Below are positions 44,227 to 55,336 of a stretch of DNA of 64,000 nt, in pieces; position 1 is the stretch's first letter; each line of letters starts with the position of its first letter. The stretch is from Amaranthus tricolor (lineage: Eukaryota; Streptophyta; Magnoliopsida; Caryophyllales; Amaranthaceae): NCBI RefSeq assembly GCF_026212465.1, contig NC_080059.1:7451811-7515810 (forward strand). Reading direction: 5' to 3'. Made by a program: the position numbers and the translations under genes. The notes beneath the pieces are model-generated. The model had not been told where the DNA came from, did no database searches, and was given only the letters and a program-made list of their open reading frames with translations.

Positions 44227-44861
44227 CGTGATATCTTAAATTTAGCTCTAAAAAGGATTAATAGATTACTCATATCAATAAAATGCATTTTCTTTTCTAG
44301 GAATCCCATCCATTAAGAACTCCACAGTTAATGCTTGGTGGAGAACAATCTTAGGATGGGTGACCTCTTGAGAAGTTTTCGGGTATGTACGAGTGAGGCT
44401 AAAGTACGCTGAAAAGACTTGTGTTGATTTGTGGGGCCAGTCTACATTCTCCATGAGTAGTCACCGGCGATCCGAGGGGCCGAGGTTTTACAAATGGTAT
44501 CAGAGCAACCTTGCGGCCGTGGCTGATGTGTGTTCAGTGCACCTAGCAGGGGAAAAGGTCTTGAAACCACAATCCAACGAGGATAGGTGAGTGTGATACC
44601 CCAATTTTAGCTCTAAAAAGGATTGATAGATTACTCATATCAGTAAGATGCATATTCTTTTTTAGGGATCCCATTCATTAAGAACTCCACAGTTAAGCGT
44701 GCTTGGTATGGAACAATCTTAGGATGGGTGACCTCCTATGAAGTTTTCCGGGGTGCGCACGAATGAGGTCAAAGTGCGCTAGAAAGACTTGTATTAATTT
44801 GTGGGGCCAGCCTACAGTCTCCATAATAGTCACTAATGATCTGAGTGGCCGGAGTATAACA
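44227..44861 (+). mobile_element. Cassandra-type TRIM retrotransposon with 5S rRNA-like LTRs
   Basis: Two direct repeats (44227-44492 and 44592-44861, about 270 bases) flank about 100 bases that begin with the primer binding site TGGTATCAGAGC (44495-44506). Both repeats contain a 5S rRNA-like stretch: GGGATCCCATTCATTAAGAA, CAGTTAAGCGTGCTTGG and AGGATGGGTGACCTCCT in the right copy (44664-44744). LTRs with embedded 5S sequence and its pol III promoter define Cassandra elements (terminal-repeat retrotransposons in miniature). Nothing is encoded. The right LTR runs TGTGATACC...GTATAACA. The left LTR has diverged (for example TTAATGC for TTAAGCGTGC) and I see no target duplication, so the insertion is old. 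The 65-codon frame at 44393-44590 is not a gene. Confidence 0.85.
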
Positions 44862-45330
44862 AGATCACATTGATTTCTAAATGAACTATATCAAGTCAAA
44901 TCATCTGGAGTTTAAAAACATAAAAAAGACCTTATGATATGTCCAAAATAAGAATTCATAATCATAGCAAACATGGCCTTTAAGGCTTAACTATTCTTAA
45001 TTCAATTTAATTTATACTTGAATATACGTTTTTACTATTCTTTTATTTAAATTTTAATCAATTGAAAAAAATATTTTACCTTTTTAAAATTTAATATTAG
45101 CTGACACGCTAAAAATTATTCCAATTAAAGACTTCTTTATATTTAGCTTACTCCAATTTGGACTCATCCATAAGATTAATGTAAGGCTCCAAACTCAAAC
45201 AAGAAAGAAATAAGATGATTTGTTGTTATCATCTATATTATTAAATATCGGCCTTTTTCAAGGAGGTACGAGAGTCAGAAGATGAACATGCATGAATCAA
45301 CGGACAAATTGTACATGAACACACATTAAT
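44862..45330. other. AT-rich intergenic DNA
   Basis: Between the Cassandra element and a Stowaway MITE; nothing recognisable. Confidence 0.5.
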
Positions 45331-45331
45331 A

Positions 45332-45590
45332 CTCCCTCCAATTTACCACTAATGTCTCATTTACTTTATTCACTATATTCAATACACTTATTCAATCCTT
45401 AATATCTCTAATTGTACATTATTAAAAATTATGGAAAGTTGATATGAATAATCCTTACATTAAAACGAATCAAACAAGATCCCACATGACTATGTTTTAA
45501 CTTGTAGATTAATTATAAAATACAAATTAAGAGTAAGAAATAAATAGTGTCCAAAAAGCAAATAGGACGTCAGTGCTGAATTGGAGGGAG
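45332..45590. mobile_element. Stowaway MITE, 259 bp
   Basis: The left end CTCCCTCCAATTTACCACTA and the right end in inverse, CTCCCTCCAATTCAGCACTG, are inverted repeats, flanked by TA at 45330-45331 and 45591-45592. Confidence 0.88.
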
Positions 45591-46148
45591 TATGAAACTT
45601 CTCCCTAAGCCCAAAAAGTAAAAGGTGAGCCAACGACAAAATTCAAACGGGTATAGCGGCAAAGGCGATCAACAAAAATTTTAGAATCTACAATATTATG
45701 AGAAAGTCTCGAGTGAAGTTAGCACATACTAAAATAGTATAATCTGCACTAATCTTAATATGTTAGTGAGTTAGTGGCCGAAGTGGTTAGTAGAATATAT
45801 AAGTTAGTAAAGTGAAGAGTAACAATATGTGTAAATTGAGTAGTAATAATGCACAATAAAGTAGTGTACAATATATAATTCTCTTCAGACTTGTTGCTAT
45901 TTGCTAACACAGACAAAACTTTAATTTTTTTACCGATTTTTTTCTTGTTCACAACTAACAGTGAATAAGCTTTAACCTTAGTTTTGAACATGATAACACT
46001 TATTTTAAAATTTAATTTTTTATAAACTTATTTTGAAAATTTTTTAATTAAATTAGGCTTATTTTTATCAAATTATCTTCTAATGGAGATTTAACCAATT
46101 TAAGTATTGGTTCAAACTTGTAATTGGACATCAACTCTAACTTAATAT

Positions 46149-46399
46149 TATGTTTTGATAGCAGATTAGGAGAAAAAAAAATGTGAAAGCAGGGGAAGGA
46201 AGGAAAAACAAGGGGAGGAAAAGAGAGTAAAATATTCCATTGTTTATATAGGAAGGAAGGGGAAGGAAAAAAAGGAAATGTCATTATCCTTCCAAATCTT
46301 TCCTCTTATAGCTAGATTCGATATTGAAAAAATGAAACAACTTAATCCCTTTATATCCCTTCTTAAATTCTCTCACTCCCTTTCTGCTATCCAAATAAG
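46149..46399. mobile_element. MITE with polypurine left arm and polypyrimidine right arm
   Basis: The left end TTATGTTTTGATAGCAGATT and the right end in inverse, CTTATTTGGATAGCAGAA, match. The G/A-rich left arm and C/T-rich right arm are the same design as the intronic element at 9503-9782. The open frames at 46048-46284 and 46278-46535 are by-products of it. Confidence 0.55.
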
Positions 46400-46779
46400 G
46401 ACATCTACATCCCTCCAAATCATTTTAACTCACTCCTTATTTTTAACCATTTTTCATTATTTTTCCAACTTCACCCCTTCATTCCAAAGTTGTAACTTTT
46501 ACCTTTTTATTAAACTCAACACTCATTTAACATAAACACAATACATATAAATTTCCGTAATCATTCTAGACAAAAATTATTAATGTAGATTGATTATTTC
46601 ATTTAAATTAATAAAAAGGCAAGTCGAACAAATTGCATGTGACTTAGCCTAGGCCCTGTCGCACACTTTGTTAATGACTTGCCCCTTTCTTTGTTTTAAC
46701 ATAAATTCATTTAATTGTTTGTTTATATTTAATCATATGATAATTATTTAGTTAGTTATAACCATAAAATGTTTACTTA

Positions 46780-47095
46780 TAATAGTAAAGTGACCAATTA
46801 TAATCTAAAAGAGATTAGTTATAGTTTTAAAATGATCACTTTAGAATTTCAAAGTGATAACTTACATTCTTAAAAAGATCAACTATAACTTTAAAGTAAT
46901 CACTTATAACTTTAAAGTGGTCACTTATAATTTTAAAGTTATCAATTATAACCAAAGTGATTACTATAATCTTAAAATGATCAATTATAACCTAAAAGTG
47001 ATCATTTATAAGCTTAAAAAAGTAACTTATAATCTTTGACTGATCACTTAGAATTTTAAAATAATTAATTGTTATCTTAAGGTGATCAATATTAA
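46780..47095. repeat. 21-bp degenerate tandem repeat
   Basis: About fourteen head-to-tail copies of a unit close to 'tgatcacttataactttaaa' plus one base, each 20-22 bases. The unit contains the near-palindrome TGATCA, and 'ataactttaaagt' is locally self-complementary. The 61-codon frame at 46854-47039, which reads as NYNFKVI repeats, is produced by this periodicity and is not a gene. Confidence 0.8.
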
Positions 47096-47604
47096 CGAAT
47101 TAGAAAATGACCTAATTTAATGGATCCGCCTCATAATGCAAAGGTCTCATACAGAATTTGTTGAATGATAATAGCTTGTTTTGCAAACCCAAGAAGACTT
47201 TGATGGGACAAGATTGGACATCAAATTTGAAGCCCAGTCCAAAAACCTACGAAATGTGCCTAGTGTGGGCCGAAGCAGGCCCATGAGGTTATCAGCTCTA
47301 CTTTTGAATTAAAATGGGCTTCAAATTGTTTCTGCTAAGAGCAATTTAATCAACAATAGCAGTCTAGCACTAAGCAGTTGGATCACGGTTCGTAAAATTG
47401 TAACTTTAACATACTCAACTATTTCATCCTTTTTCTATCGTGTTTAATCGACCTGTTAAAGTTGGTTGGTTAGAAACCGATGCGAAAATCCATTCGAAAT
47501 TTGTATGCCATAATTCAAAAGTTTTGACTAACCTAAAATAATCCAACCAAAATAAAAATTGGACGAATATGATGGTTTTGATTCGTTTTTTCAATAGGCT
47601 ACTC

Positions 47605-47725
47605 TTTTTAGAAATCGTCTCTTAGTAAAACGATTTTAAGCAAAAACTTTATGTTCTCATAATATGTATTAGATGGGTTATTTAATCTATTTATAAGACG
47701 CATCTTTCGTTGAGACCTTCTCATA
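47605..47725. repeat. Dispersed 'gagacggt' repeat, copy 2
   Basis: Reads 'aatcgtctcttagtaaaacg' at the left and 'cgttgagaccttctcatata' at the right, with 'tatgtattagatgggttatt' inside. Related to copies near 37100, 49240 and 52975. Confidence 0.5.
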
Positions 47726-48434
47726 TAACCATTTGTGTTTTACAAACTTTGTCATTTTTTTCCTTTCCATATTATCATTAGTTGTTGGTATATATCCACT
47801 ATATTTTTTTTGTGAAATTTTGTTTTGAGTCAAAAATTTCTTTTTGTAGATAAAAGGATGCATTGGTTTATTGTATAAGAAAAAAATCTATAAAATCATT
47901 AAAAATTTAATTTTTCAAAGAAAAGTTATTATTAATTTGATTTAAAAAAGTACCCTTAACCCATTGGGTTGAAACAATATAGTCAAATCAAAAATAATTC
48001 TATATAAAAATTGACGCACCTCGAAAATGTGTAGACTATATACAAAGTTAGTGTCTAATGTTCACCATTTAAAGCATGACCAGGATTAAATCATAATGAA
48101 CGAAGTTTTGAAGATTTCTTAGTTATTAGAATGGTCTAGAAAACATTTGAACAAGAAAATAGGTAAAAGTAGTCAAACTTCAAATTACAATTTCTTGGGT
48201 AAAAAGATTCATTTTTTTTTCAAGCTTCCCATTTAGTTGGTCGAAGTAAACTCTTCATATTTGGAATTGATCTTGGTCTTAATATGTATTTCTCATGAAA
48301 CTCCATTTGGAATTCTACAATAATATTATATTTGGAATTCATTACGAATATAGAATCCAACAATATTGTTGTGATAATAATTTCTTAAACGTACAATGAC
48401 TTTTGAATGTGCTTGTTTGGTTTGTATAGTTAAT

Positions 48435-48704
48435 TGTAATAACCCTGCTCCTTCAACCGTTGAACGGGATTATTTATGGAAACTTTAGACTAACCCTATA
48501 AATGAATATAAGTTTTTTTTACGCATTTTGACCTCAGTTGTAGAATCCGTGAAAATTTTCTAGAAGGTCACCCATCTAAGGTTGCTTCTTATTAAACACG
48601 CTTAACTTGGTGTTTTAAGCAAAGGACTTTCTTAGAAAGAAGATGCATCTTATTACTATAGATAGACTATCAATCTCTATTAAAGCTCAACTCGAGGTAT
48701 TACA
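48435..48704 (-). mobile_element. Solo LTR of a Cassandra-type element
   Basis: On the minus strand it runs TGTAATACCTCGAG...GGTTATTACA, 270 bases, the same length as the LTR at 44592-44861. It contains the 5S-like words AAGTTAAGCGTG and TTAGATGGGTGACCTTCTAG. There is no second LTR or primer site nearby, so it is probably the product of LTR-LTR recombination. No target duplication is evident. Confidence 0.78.
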
Positions 48705-51700
48705 ATAGCGATAATAGAACTATAATAGATCAATGGATTGGAAACAGTTAATTAATGGTGATTTTGACTTGGTTGAAGTTTGACAAAGAAGAGACACACA
48801 AGAGTTAATAAATATTCATAATGCAAAAGTTTTAAACTGAAATTTAATACATGTTCACTTTTTTCATTATATCATTTAATAGATAGATCATAATGATATA
48901 AGACTAGTGAAATTCTATGAACAATAATATTTATTTGCATATTTAAAATAAAAGACATTGATATCATTCTTTTTAAATACCTATATGAAGCTTTTGTCAC
49001 TACCTATATGAAACTTTTGTCACGAAATTTAATCTCATTAAAATGTTGTGATAATGACTTCATTATTTTTAGTACTATTATATTTTGTATTCTTGTTTAA
49101 TAGCATATAATTATTAACTTATATGAATCTATTTACCATCTATGTTGGATGATTTTTAAAATTATGATAAAAATTAATATTCCAATTTGTGCAATGCTAA
49201 TCATATTATTTTCTTAATATTTACAAAAACATAAACTGTTTTATGAGAGACGGTCTTACCGAGAGACACATCTTATACTTGAATTAATTAGTCCATCTAA
49301 TATATATTATGTAAATATAAATTTTTATTTGAGGTCATTTCGCTAAAAGACAATCTCTGGACTCTCAGAAGAATATAGCTCATATAATTTATTAATTAAA
49401 TGTTGGGGAAACGATACAACAAACATCAAAATCAAAACACAAGGAAAATAGAAGGCTTTTTGTAATATCAAGGAGACCATCTCAATCCATCCACATGATT
49501 CTGCACCTTTTTGGTCCTATCACTCAACACCACTTGCGATTTTGCCATTTTCCTTGGACTGGACCATATACAAATACAAGTATTTATAATGTTGTAGTTG
49601 TGTAGTGTTAGCTAGCTAGAGTTTTATTATTAAATACTTCATATCTTTATTAAAAACTTTTTTATGTAAAATGTATGTTTATTCTTTACTAAAACTACTT
49701 GCTATTAAAGGAAGTAAATAATTCATATTGGTATTATGTTATGCCACCAACTATAAAAAAAAAATATTTATTGCTAAAAGACAAAATATTTATTTAGAAA
49801 CATGCTTCAGGAATGCATATGAATGAGCATACTTCTATGGCAATAATTTAGCATATTATTATCGTATTTAGTATATTTCGCTTATAAAAATTATGATCAG
49901 ATTTTAAAAAGTGATGGAAAACGATAATTCATATCCATAAAAGAGGATGCAGCCAAGAAATTTCTCAGTTCGAGAAAAATCCCAAATTGAGAGAATCCTG
50001 CAATGGATAGATAATAAAAGCATTCAATTAACAATCCTTTAGATAACAATCCTTTCTCGCCATGGCTTGGAACATTATAGACAAGAGTTCCTAACATGTA
50101 CTATGAGAAAGACTTGAAGTAAAACGAAAGAACTAGTCCTTCCTCGTTAATGCCAAATTTTGGCCTTTAGATTTTTAGGGAAATATATTATTTTAATCTA
50201 AAATATGATAAATTATAACGCTTTATCTACAAAAATATACTCTAACTAATAGCAACATGTTTTCCTCAAATTATGAAATGAGTTTTAGATAAAAAATACG
50301 TTAACTTCAACAAAAATAAAAACAATTTTAGCAAAAGTAAACTAAGTTCATCAAAAGTAAGTTCACTTTAAAAAAATATATTAGACAACTGAACAAAGAC
50401 AAGCCAAGTTTCTACATAAAAGTAAGATTCAACAAAGGAGTAACTTTTGGGTGAGACTATGGTGTGTTTCGTAAAAAAATAAATTAAGTTTAATTATTTA
50501 TGTTTAGCAAAAATTAATTTAAATTCAACAAGAATAAATTAAAAGAGTACACTATTAGTAAGTTAAATTACTCCTAAAATTATTTTAGTGATATTTTGAT
50601 TAAAGTGTAATTGATTCGGCCCCCTCGGTCCTCATTGTCTTTCTTTCTCCTTTGTTTCCTTATAAAATTATAATCATCATTCAAACATGCACATATCATA
50701 TGATGATATAATTAGCCACCTGTTAAAACCCTTGTCTACTACTCCATCAAGCTATCGAGGACTCCTCCATAGATTCGTATTTAATTAGTATTACTGCCAA
50801 GAAATCAACCAGTCAAAAAAATTAAATTGATGATTAAGACTCTAAAATATATTATATACTGTATATTTTTTCACGCATTGAGAGCCTTTTCAAACATGCC
50901 GATGTATACTCCACTTTAAATAAGAGGTATTTAAAATTTAAATTCGTGACCTTTTATTACGTTGATTTTAATAAATATTATAGATTACTTGGTGTATTGA
51001 GAAGCGTATAATTTAAAATGGAACATGTGAGTTGTATATTCAAGTAATCAACTTCAAGTCCTCCAGTATAAATAGTAAATTCCATATTCAAGTCTTCGAT
51101 GTCAGCTCGCCATCCAAATATTTGACCAGACCAAATTGTGGTGAAATTCTAGCAAATCAGTCTAAGTAACCAATGATATTGCACGCATAACAATCACATG
51201 TGCCTAATGCAAAAGGAACATTTTCTCAATTATTTCATCAATTAAATCTTCTCCTCTAGCCTCAATTACTCTCTACGTCTGTTTGGTTTGATGTCAAGAG
51301 CAAATTAGTGTTTTTAAAAGAAAAGATGGATAATGGTATAAATAAAGAGAAGGAATGAGTTGTGTGGATAAAATCAAAAAATAATTAAAATATATGAATG
51401 AAATTAAATGAAATGGTAGGTCATTATCCGAAAATAAAAATGATGCAAATTAAGTAGGACGAACTAAAATGACAAATGCTGCAAATTAAATAGAACGAAG
51501 GAAGCACAAATTATCTTGTTCTTTTTTCTATTAGTTAATTTTCTTATACATAACTCTTAGGACTAAGCATAAAAATCCACACATTTTCATAATTAATATA
51601 TTTATATATTGTTAAAAGAATCTAATTACATCTTCATTATATATTCTCATATAAACACATAAGATGTTAATTAAATGTCATTAAGTACAACACTATTCAT

Positions 51701-52126
51701 AAAATGATTTCCATTTACTTTTTTTGAATTATAGTTTTCATAAACTTAAATCAACCTTAACTAATAACTTTGTAGAAAAAAGAGTGAGAAATCTAAGATA
51801 CTTATGGTGTGTTATCACCTATCAAGGGATGCATCGCAAGCTACATAAGAACAACTTGGTGCATCAAGTCTTCTACGTCAAGGGATGTAAACAAATCCTA
51901 ACTCCATGTCTTAGGTCATAACCTTTAGGACTAGGACAGGGGTGTGCTAAGTTCAACTCTCGGATCTCTTAACACTTGGGTCGTACTATAAACTTTATCA
52001 TCAAACGTAAATTAAGTTCTAAAACATAGGAGAAAACCAGACTCAACCAAAATACAAGGCTTGTTGAGTGAAGCACATAGGCGTAATTTCAATGTAAAAT
52101 AAGCCAAAAGTTCAGCACGTAATCAA
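48705..52126. other. AT-rich intergenic DNA
   Basis: Includes a 'gagacggt' repeat (49240-49375). About 51700-52126 is probably the LTR of the decayed element at 52127. Weak open frames at 49897-50097 (-) and 51724-51921 (+) match nothing I know. No gene seen. Confidence 0.45.
49240..49375. repeat. Dispersed 'gagacggt' repeat, copy 3
   Basis: Starts 'tgttttatgagagacggtct' and continues with 'ttagtccatctaatatatat' and 'gctaaaagacaatctctgga'. The inner wording matches the copy at 47605-47725 in inverse orientation. Confidence 0.5.
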
Positions 52127-52740
52127 TGGTATCAGAACGGGTTAAGCCAACTGGTGTTAGACTCAATTAAGGGACATTGGTGACGTTTGTTGCGACAAAA
52201 TTATAGCATAGTCAACAAATTAAGGCATGTTGAGCATCGCAAGGAGTTGATGATGGTTAACAAAGACAAAGAAAGCATGGTATAATCGAAGGGCAAAGGT
52301 GTAACCCGTACGAGTAAGAAATCGTCCAACTCACAAGATTAAAATTGCTTAGGGGGGCATGACAGACTAAGGTAAGAAGATCGAGGTTGACGAGTTCGAC
52401 ATTGAGTGGCTCACGGACAAAATGGCCGCAATGGAGACCAACGATCGAGAACTTGGTCAACGTGTAATGTGTAAAGACACCTAAGTCAAATTGATTGAGG
52501 CCAAGGAAGGGTTCCAAAGCATAGTCAACAAGATGGCTAACGTCTTACGTTTATAGATAACACAACTCAAATGAACATTTGAGAGTTAGCACAAGTCCAT
52601 GCAAGAGAGCATGAAATCTATCAAGAGCGATATTGCCTTGTGTAAGGTCACATTGCTAATATAGCATTAATGCGTGAGCGACCAAGAATCAGCCAAAATA
52701 AGAGGTTAAACATGACTTAAAAATTCTCGACACTTTCCTA
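52127..52740 (+). mobile_element. LTR retrotransposon remnant: primer site and decayed gag
   Basis: TGGTATCAGAAC at 52127-52138 looks like an initiator-tRNA primer binding site with one late mismatch. After it, broken frames spell gag-like coiled-coil sequence: DEFDIEWLTDKMAAMETNDR then ELGQRV, later EAKEGFQSIVNKMANVL and KSMQESMKSIKSDIALCKV. Stops and frameshifts interrupt it throughout. The style resembles Ty3/gypsy gag of the kind with a long coiled coil. The left LTR would be about 51700-52126; no 3' LTR was identified. Confidence 0.5.
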
Positions 52741-53400
52741 TGGAGCATCAAAAGGTATTTTATGTAAAATTGGACTCTAAATTTGATGATGATGATGATG
52801 ATAGATATTTAAGGTTTTGATTAAATCAAATTTTTGATAAAGGGAGAAAAAAGAAACCGAAAATGGTGAAAAATTAAATAAATACGTGCTTCTAAATGTT
52901 AGTGTTTTGGTTTATTTTTTATCTTAATTTTTCTTTATTTTTTTATATGGGGCGGTCCAAAATTAGATATTCTCTTTCAGAAACCGTCTCTCCTAATAAT
53001 ATGTGTAAAATGATTATGTTATATATAAGTATAAATTGAGTCCAAATAGATATTAAATAGGCTTAGACCCAAATCCATTTATTTTTTATAGCCGAATCTA
53101 AATATTAGGTGTCAAAAATTTTGACCAAACACTTAAATTAAATGTTAGTCCAATAGAATGTTAGAACTTATAATCGTCCTTAATTGACGCTAAGAAATAA
53201 ATAGTAAACACAATTAAATACAAACTTTAATTTAAAACAATCTCATTATAAAAACTTTTAAATTAGATTAAATAGTTGAACTAAATTAATTAAAATATCT
53301 TTTAATTAGTATTATTATGAGAATGAAACGATTCTGATATATTAATTGTTCTTCGATTGGAGAAGTGAGTACATACAAAAATGGATGCACTAATAAAACT
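52741..53400. other. AT-rich upstream region of the U-box gene
   Basis: Has a short (gat)n run near 52780 and a 'gagacggt' family fragment at about 52975-53035 ('tcagaaaccgtctctcctaa'). No gene seen. Confidence 0.5.
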
Positions 53401-53419
53401 TGGAGTATTTTAAAAGTGG

Positions 53420-53638
53420 TTGTTTCCCATACTTCTCTCTATTTTTATACATCTTTCTCTCTCTTGGAAACCTCATCATAGTTCATTTCTTACATCTTTT
53501 ATGAGTTATTATCATTTATCACCACTAAATTCTTTGACTAAGTCATCATTTTCAGCTTCTTCAACCTCATTTCTTATTTATTGCAGCAGATATCTTCTCA
53601 AAACCCCCCTTTCTCTCTCCTCCCCAATGGTATCCTAG
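53420..53638 (+). promoter_or_regulatory. Possible upstream ORF in a C/T-rich leader of the U-box gene
   Basis: From about 53425 the sequence becomes C/T-rich ('tctctctatttttatacatc', 'ttctctctcctccccaatgg'), as in plant leaders. A 72-codon frame starts at 53420 and stops 66 bases before the main ATG at 53705. If the transcript starts upstream of 53420 this would be an upstream ORF able to lower translation; if it starts later, only the ATGG near 53627 remains. The peptide has no recognisable feature. Confidence 0.3.
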
Positions 53639-53704
53639 AATAATTAACCCGTCCTTAACTTTAATAATAATACTTCAAATTATTATTATTAAAAACTAAG
53701 AATC

Positions 53705-55336
53705 ATGGGAGGAAATGGAAAATTCTTAAAATTAAAATTTTCATTTCACAGAAACTCACCTTCACGTTCTTCTACTCCTCCACCGGAGTATATCTGCCCG
53801 ATTTGCAATTCCCTTATTTCTGATCCTGTTATTATCGGGTCGGGTCATACTTTCGACCGTCTTTGTGTTGAGATTTGTGAAGCTTATAATTTCACCCCGA
53901 ATCTTCCAGATGGTACCCGAGCCGATTTCTCTACTAAAATCTCTAACTTAGCTCTTAGGTCAACTATCCTTAATTGGTGCTCCAAAAACTATGTCGCTTT
54001 GCCTGAGAAAAAGGATAAGGTAGCCATTGAGAGGTTGGTAATTGAGATGCTCGAGAACGAGGAGAGAGAAAATGGTGGGACTCGCAATTTGATTCGGCCA
54101 TCAGAAAGGTTTCTTATTGACGCCGTTAAAGAGAAGCCTGACCCAGATGTTTCTCATGCTGTAACTGAGTTGGCTCACCGTGTTAAACCGTTTGACTCAT
54201 CAACGAGTTCGGAGGAATCGGTGATTGCTGCTGCGAGTCCGCTTACGCCGCTTCCGTTCACGACTCGTCCTGCTTGTTGGTCTCCGTTTCAAAGTTCATC
54301 ATCAGAGATTGTTTCTGACGATGCGATGAACCCTAACTCTGATAATTTCGTGATCTCCGAAGACGATGAATTCATCGCAAAATTCAAGAGTAGTGATCCT
54401 TATGATCAGGAACAGGCTGCGATTTTGTTGAGAAAAGCGACAAGAACTGATGAAAGTGCGCGAATTTCTTTGTGTACTCCGCGATTACTAACGGCGCTTG
54501 GATCGCTTTTAGTTTCCAGTTACGAGAAAGTTCAAATCAACGCCATAGCTGCTCTGGTAAATCTCTCGCTTGAAAAATCGAACAAAATCAAGATTGTACG
54601 AGCAGGAATTGTTCCAACAGTGATAAATTTATTAAAAGGAAGATTACCTGAAACACAAGAACACGCAGCAGGATTAATTTTCTCTTTATCATTAGAAGAG
54701 AAGAATCGAACCGCAATCGGAGTTCTCGGCGCTTTATCGCCATTGTTACACTGTTTGTTAAGGTCAGAATCAGAGCGAACTCGGAGTGACGCGGCACTTG
54801 CACTTTACCATCTTTCATTAGATCATAGCAACCGATCCAAACTCGTGAAGCAACTCAACGCCGTTCCACCGCTTTTAATGGTGTTAAGACAAGAAAAAGA
54901 ATCGATCTCCGGAAGAGTATTACTGGTATTGTATCAATTAGCGGCGAGTTCAGAAGGAAAAGCGGCGATGTTGGACGGAAATGCAGTGGAGCATTTGATA
55001 TGGATTTTGAGGAAAGAGAAAGACGAGTTTGAATCTGAGTCAACTCGGGAGAACTGTGTTGCCGCGCTATACGCATTGAGTCATGGGAGTATGAGGTTCA
55101 AGGCGTTGGCGAAGGAGGCGAGAGCGGTGGAGGTTTTGAAAAAGGTGGAAGAGAACGGCAGTGAGCGGGCCAAGGAGAAGGCGAGACGGATACTAGTGAC
55201 GTTGAAAGGGAGGAGGGAAAGTGAAGATGGGCTTGGGGAGGGCATTGATTGGGAAGCGCTTCTTGAATCGGATGGTGGGTTGGCTCGGACTGGGAACCGA
55301 GTTGCTGGTGGTCCTGGTAAAACGACGGAGTTTTGA
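53705..55336 (+). CDS. U-box/ARM-repeat E3 ubiquitin ligase, PUB38-41-like
   Basis: An intronless gene for 543 residues. A short basic N-terminus (MGGNGKFLKLKFSFHRNS) precedes a U-box at about 27-100: EYICPICNSLISDPVIIGSG, HTFDR, then LRSTILNWC, which recruits the E2. A linker of about 120 residues, acidic near 210-225, leads to ARM repeats from about 226 to 500 (for example VQINAIAALVNLSLEKSNK, AAGLIFSLSLEEKNRTAIG and SDAALALYHLSLDHSNRSKL), which bind the substrate. The order and the MGGNGK start match Arabidopsis PUB38/39/40/41. These act in the cytosol or nucleus; PUB39-41 have been tied to brassinosteroid signalling (turnover of BZR1), but the ortholog cannot be fixed here. The start has good context (ATGG after AATC). 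GC content of the gene is clearly above its flanks. Confidence 0.95.
   Translation: MGGNGKFLKLKFSFHRNSPSRSSTPPPEYICPICNSLISDPVIIGSGHTFDRLCVEICEAYNFTPNLPDGTRADFSTKISNLALRSTILNWCSKNYVALPEKKDKVAIERLVIEMLENEERENGGTRNLIRPSERFLIDAVKEKPDPDVSHAVTELAHRVKPFDSSTSSEESVIAAASPLTPLPFTTRPACWSPFQSSSSEIVSDDAMNPNSDNFVISEDDEFIAKFKSSDPYDQEQAAILLRKATRTDESARISLCTPRLLTALGSLLVSSYEKVQINAIAALVNLSLEKSNKIKIVRAGIVPTVINLLKGRLPETQEHAAGLIFSLSLEEKNRTAIGVLGALSPLLHCLLRSESERTRSDAALALYHLSLDHSNRSKLVKQLNAVPPLLMVLRQEKESISGRVLLVLYQLAASSEGKAAMLDGNAVEHLIWILRKEKDEFESESTRENCVAALYALSHGSMRFKALAKEARAVEVLKKVEENGSERAKEKARRILVTLKGRRESEDGLGEGIDWEALLESDGGLARTGNRVAGGPGKTTEF

Larger units (their letters stand above)
45591..48434. other. AT-rich intergenic DNA
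   Basis: Contains a purine/pyrimidine MITE (46149-46399), a 21-bp degenerate tandem repeat (about 46780-47095) and a 'gagacg' family repeat (47605-47725), all listed separately. At 47190-47400 there is less AT-rich sequence ('gcctagtgtgggccgaagca') that I cannot identify. No gene seen. Confidence 0.5.

Noticed and set aside
44664..44744. Functional 5S rRNA gene
   Set aside because: The match covers only part of 5S, carries many changes and sits in an LTR next to a primer binding site, so it is a Cassandra element.
46854..47039. 61-codon ORF with NYNFKVI repeats
   Set aside because: Product of a 21-bp tandem repeat that keeps frame; no start context or promoter.
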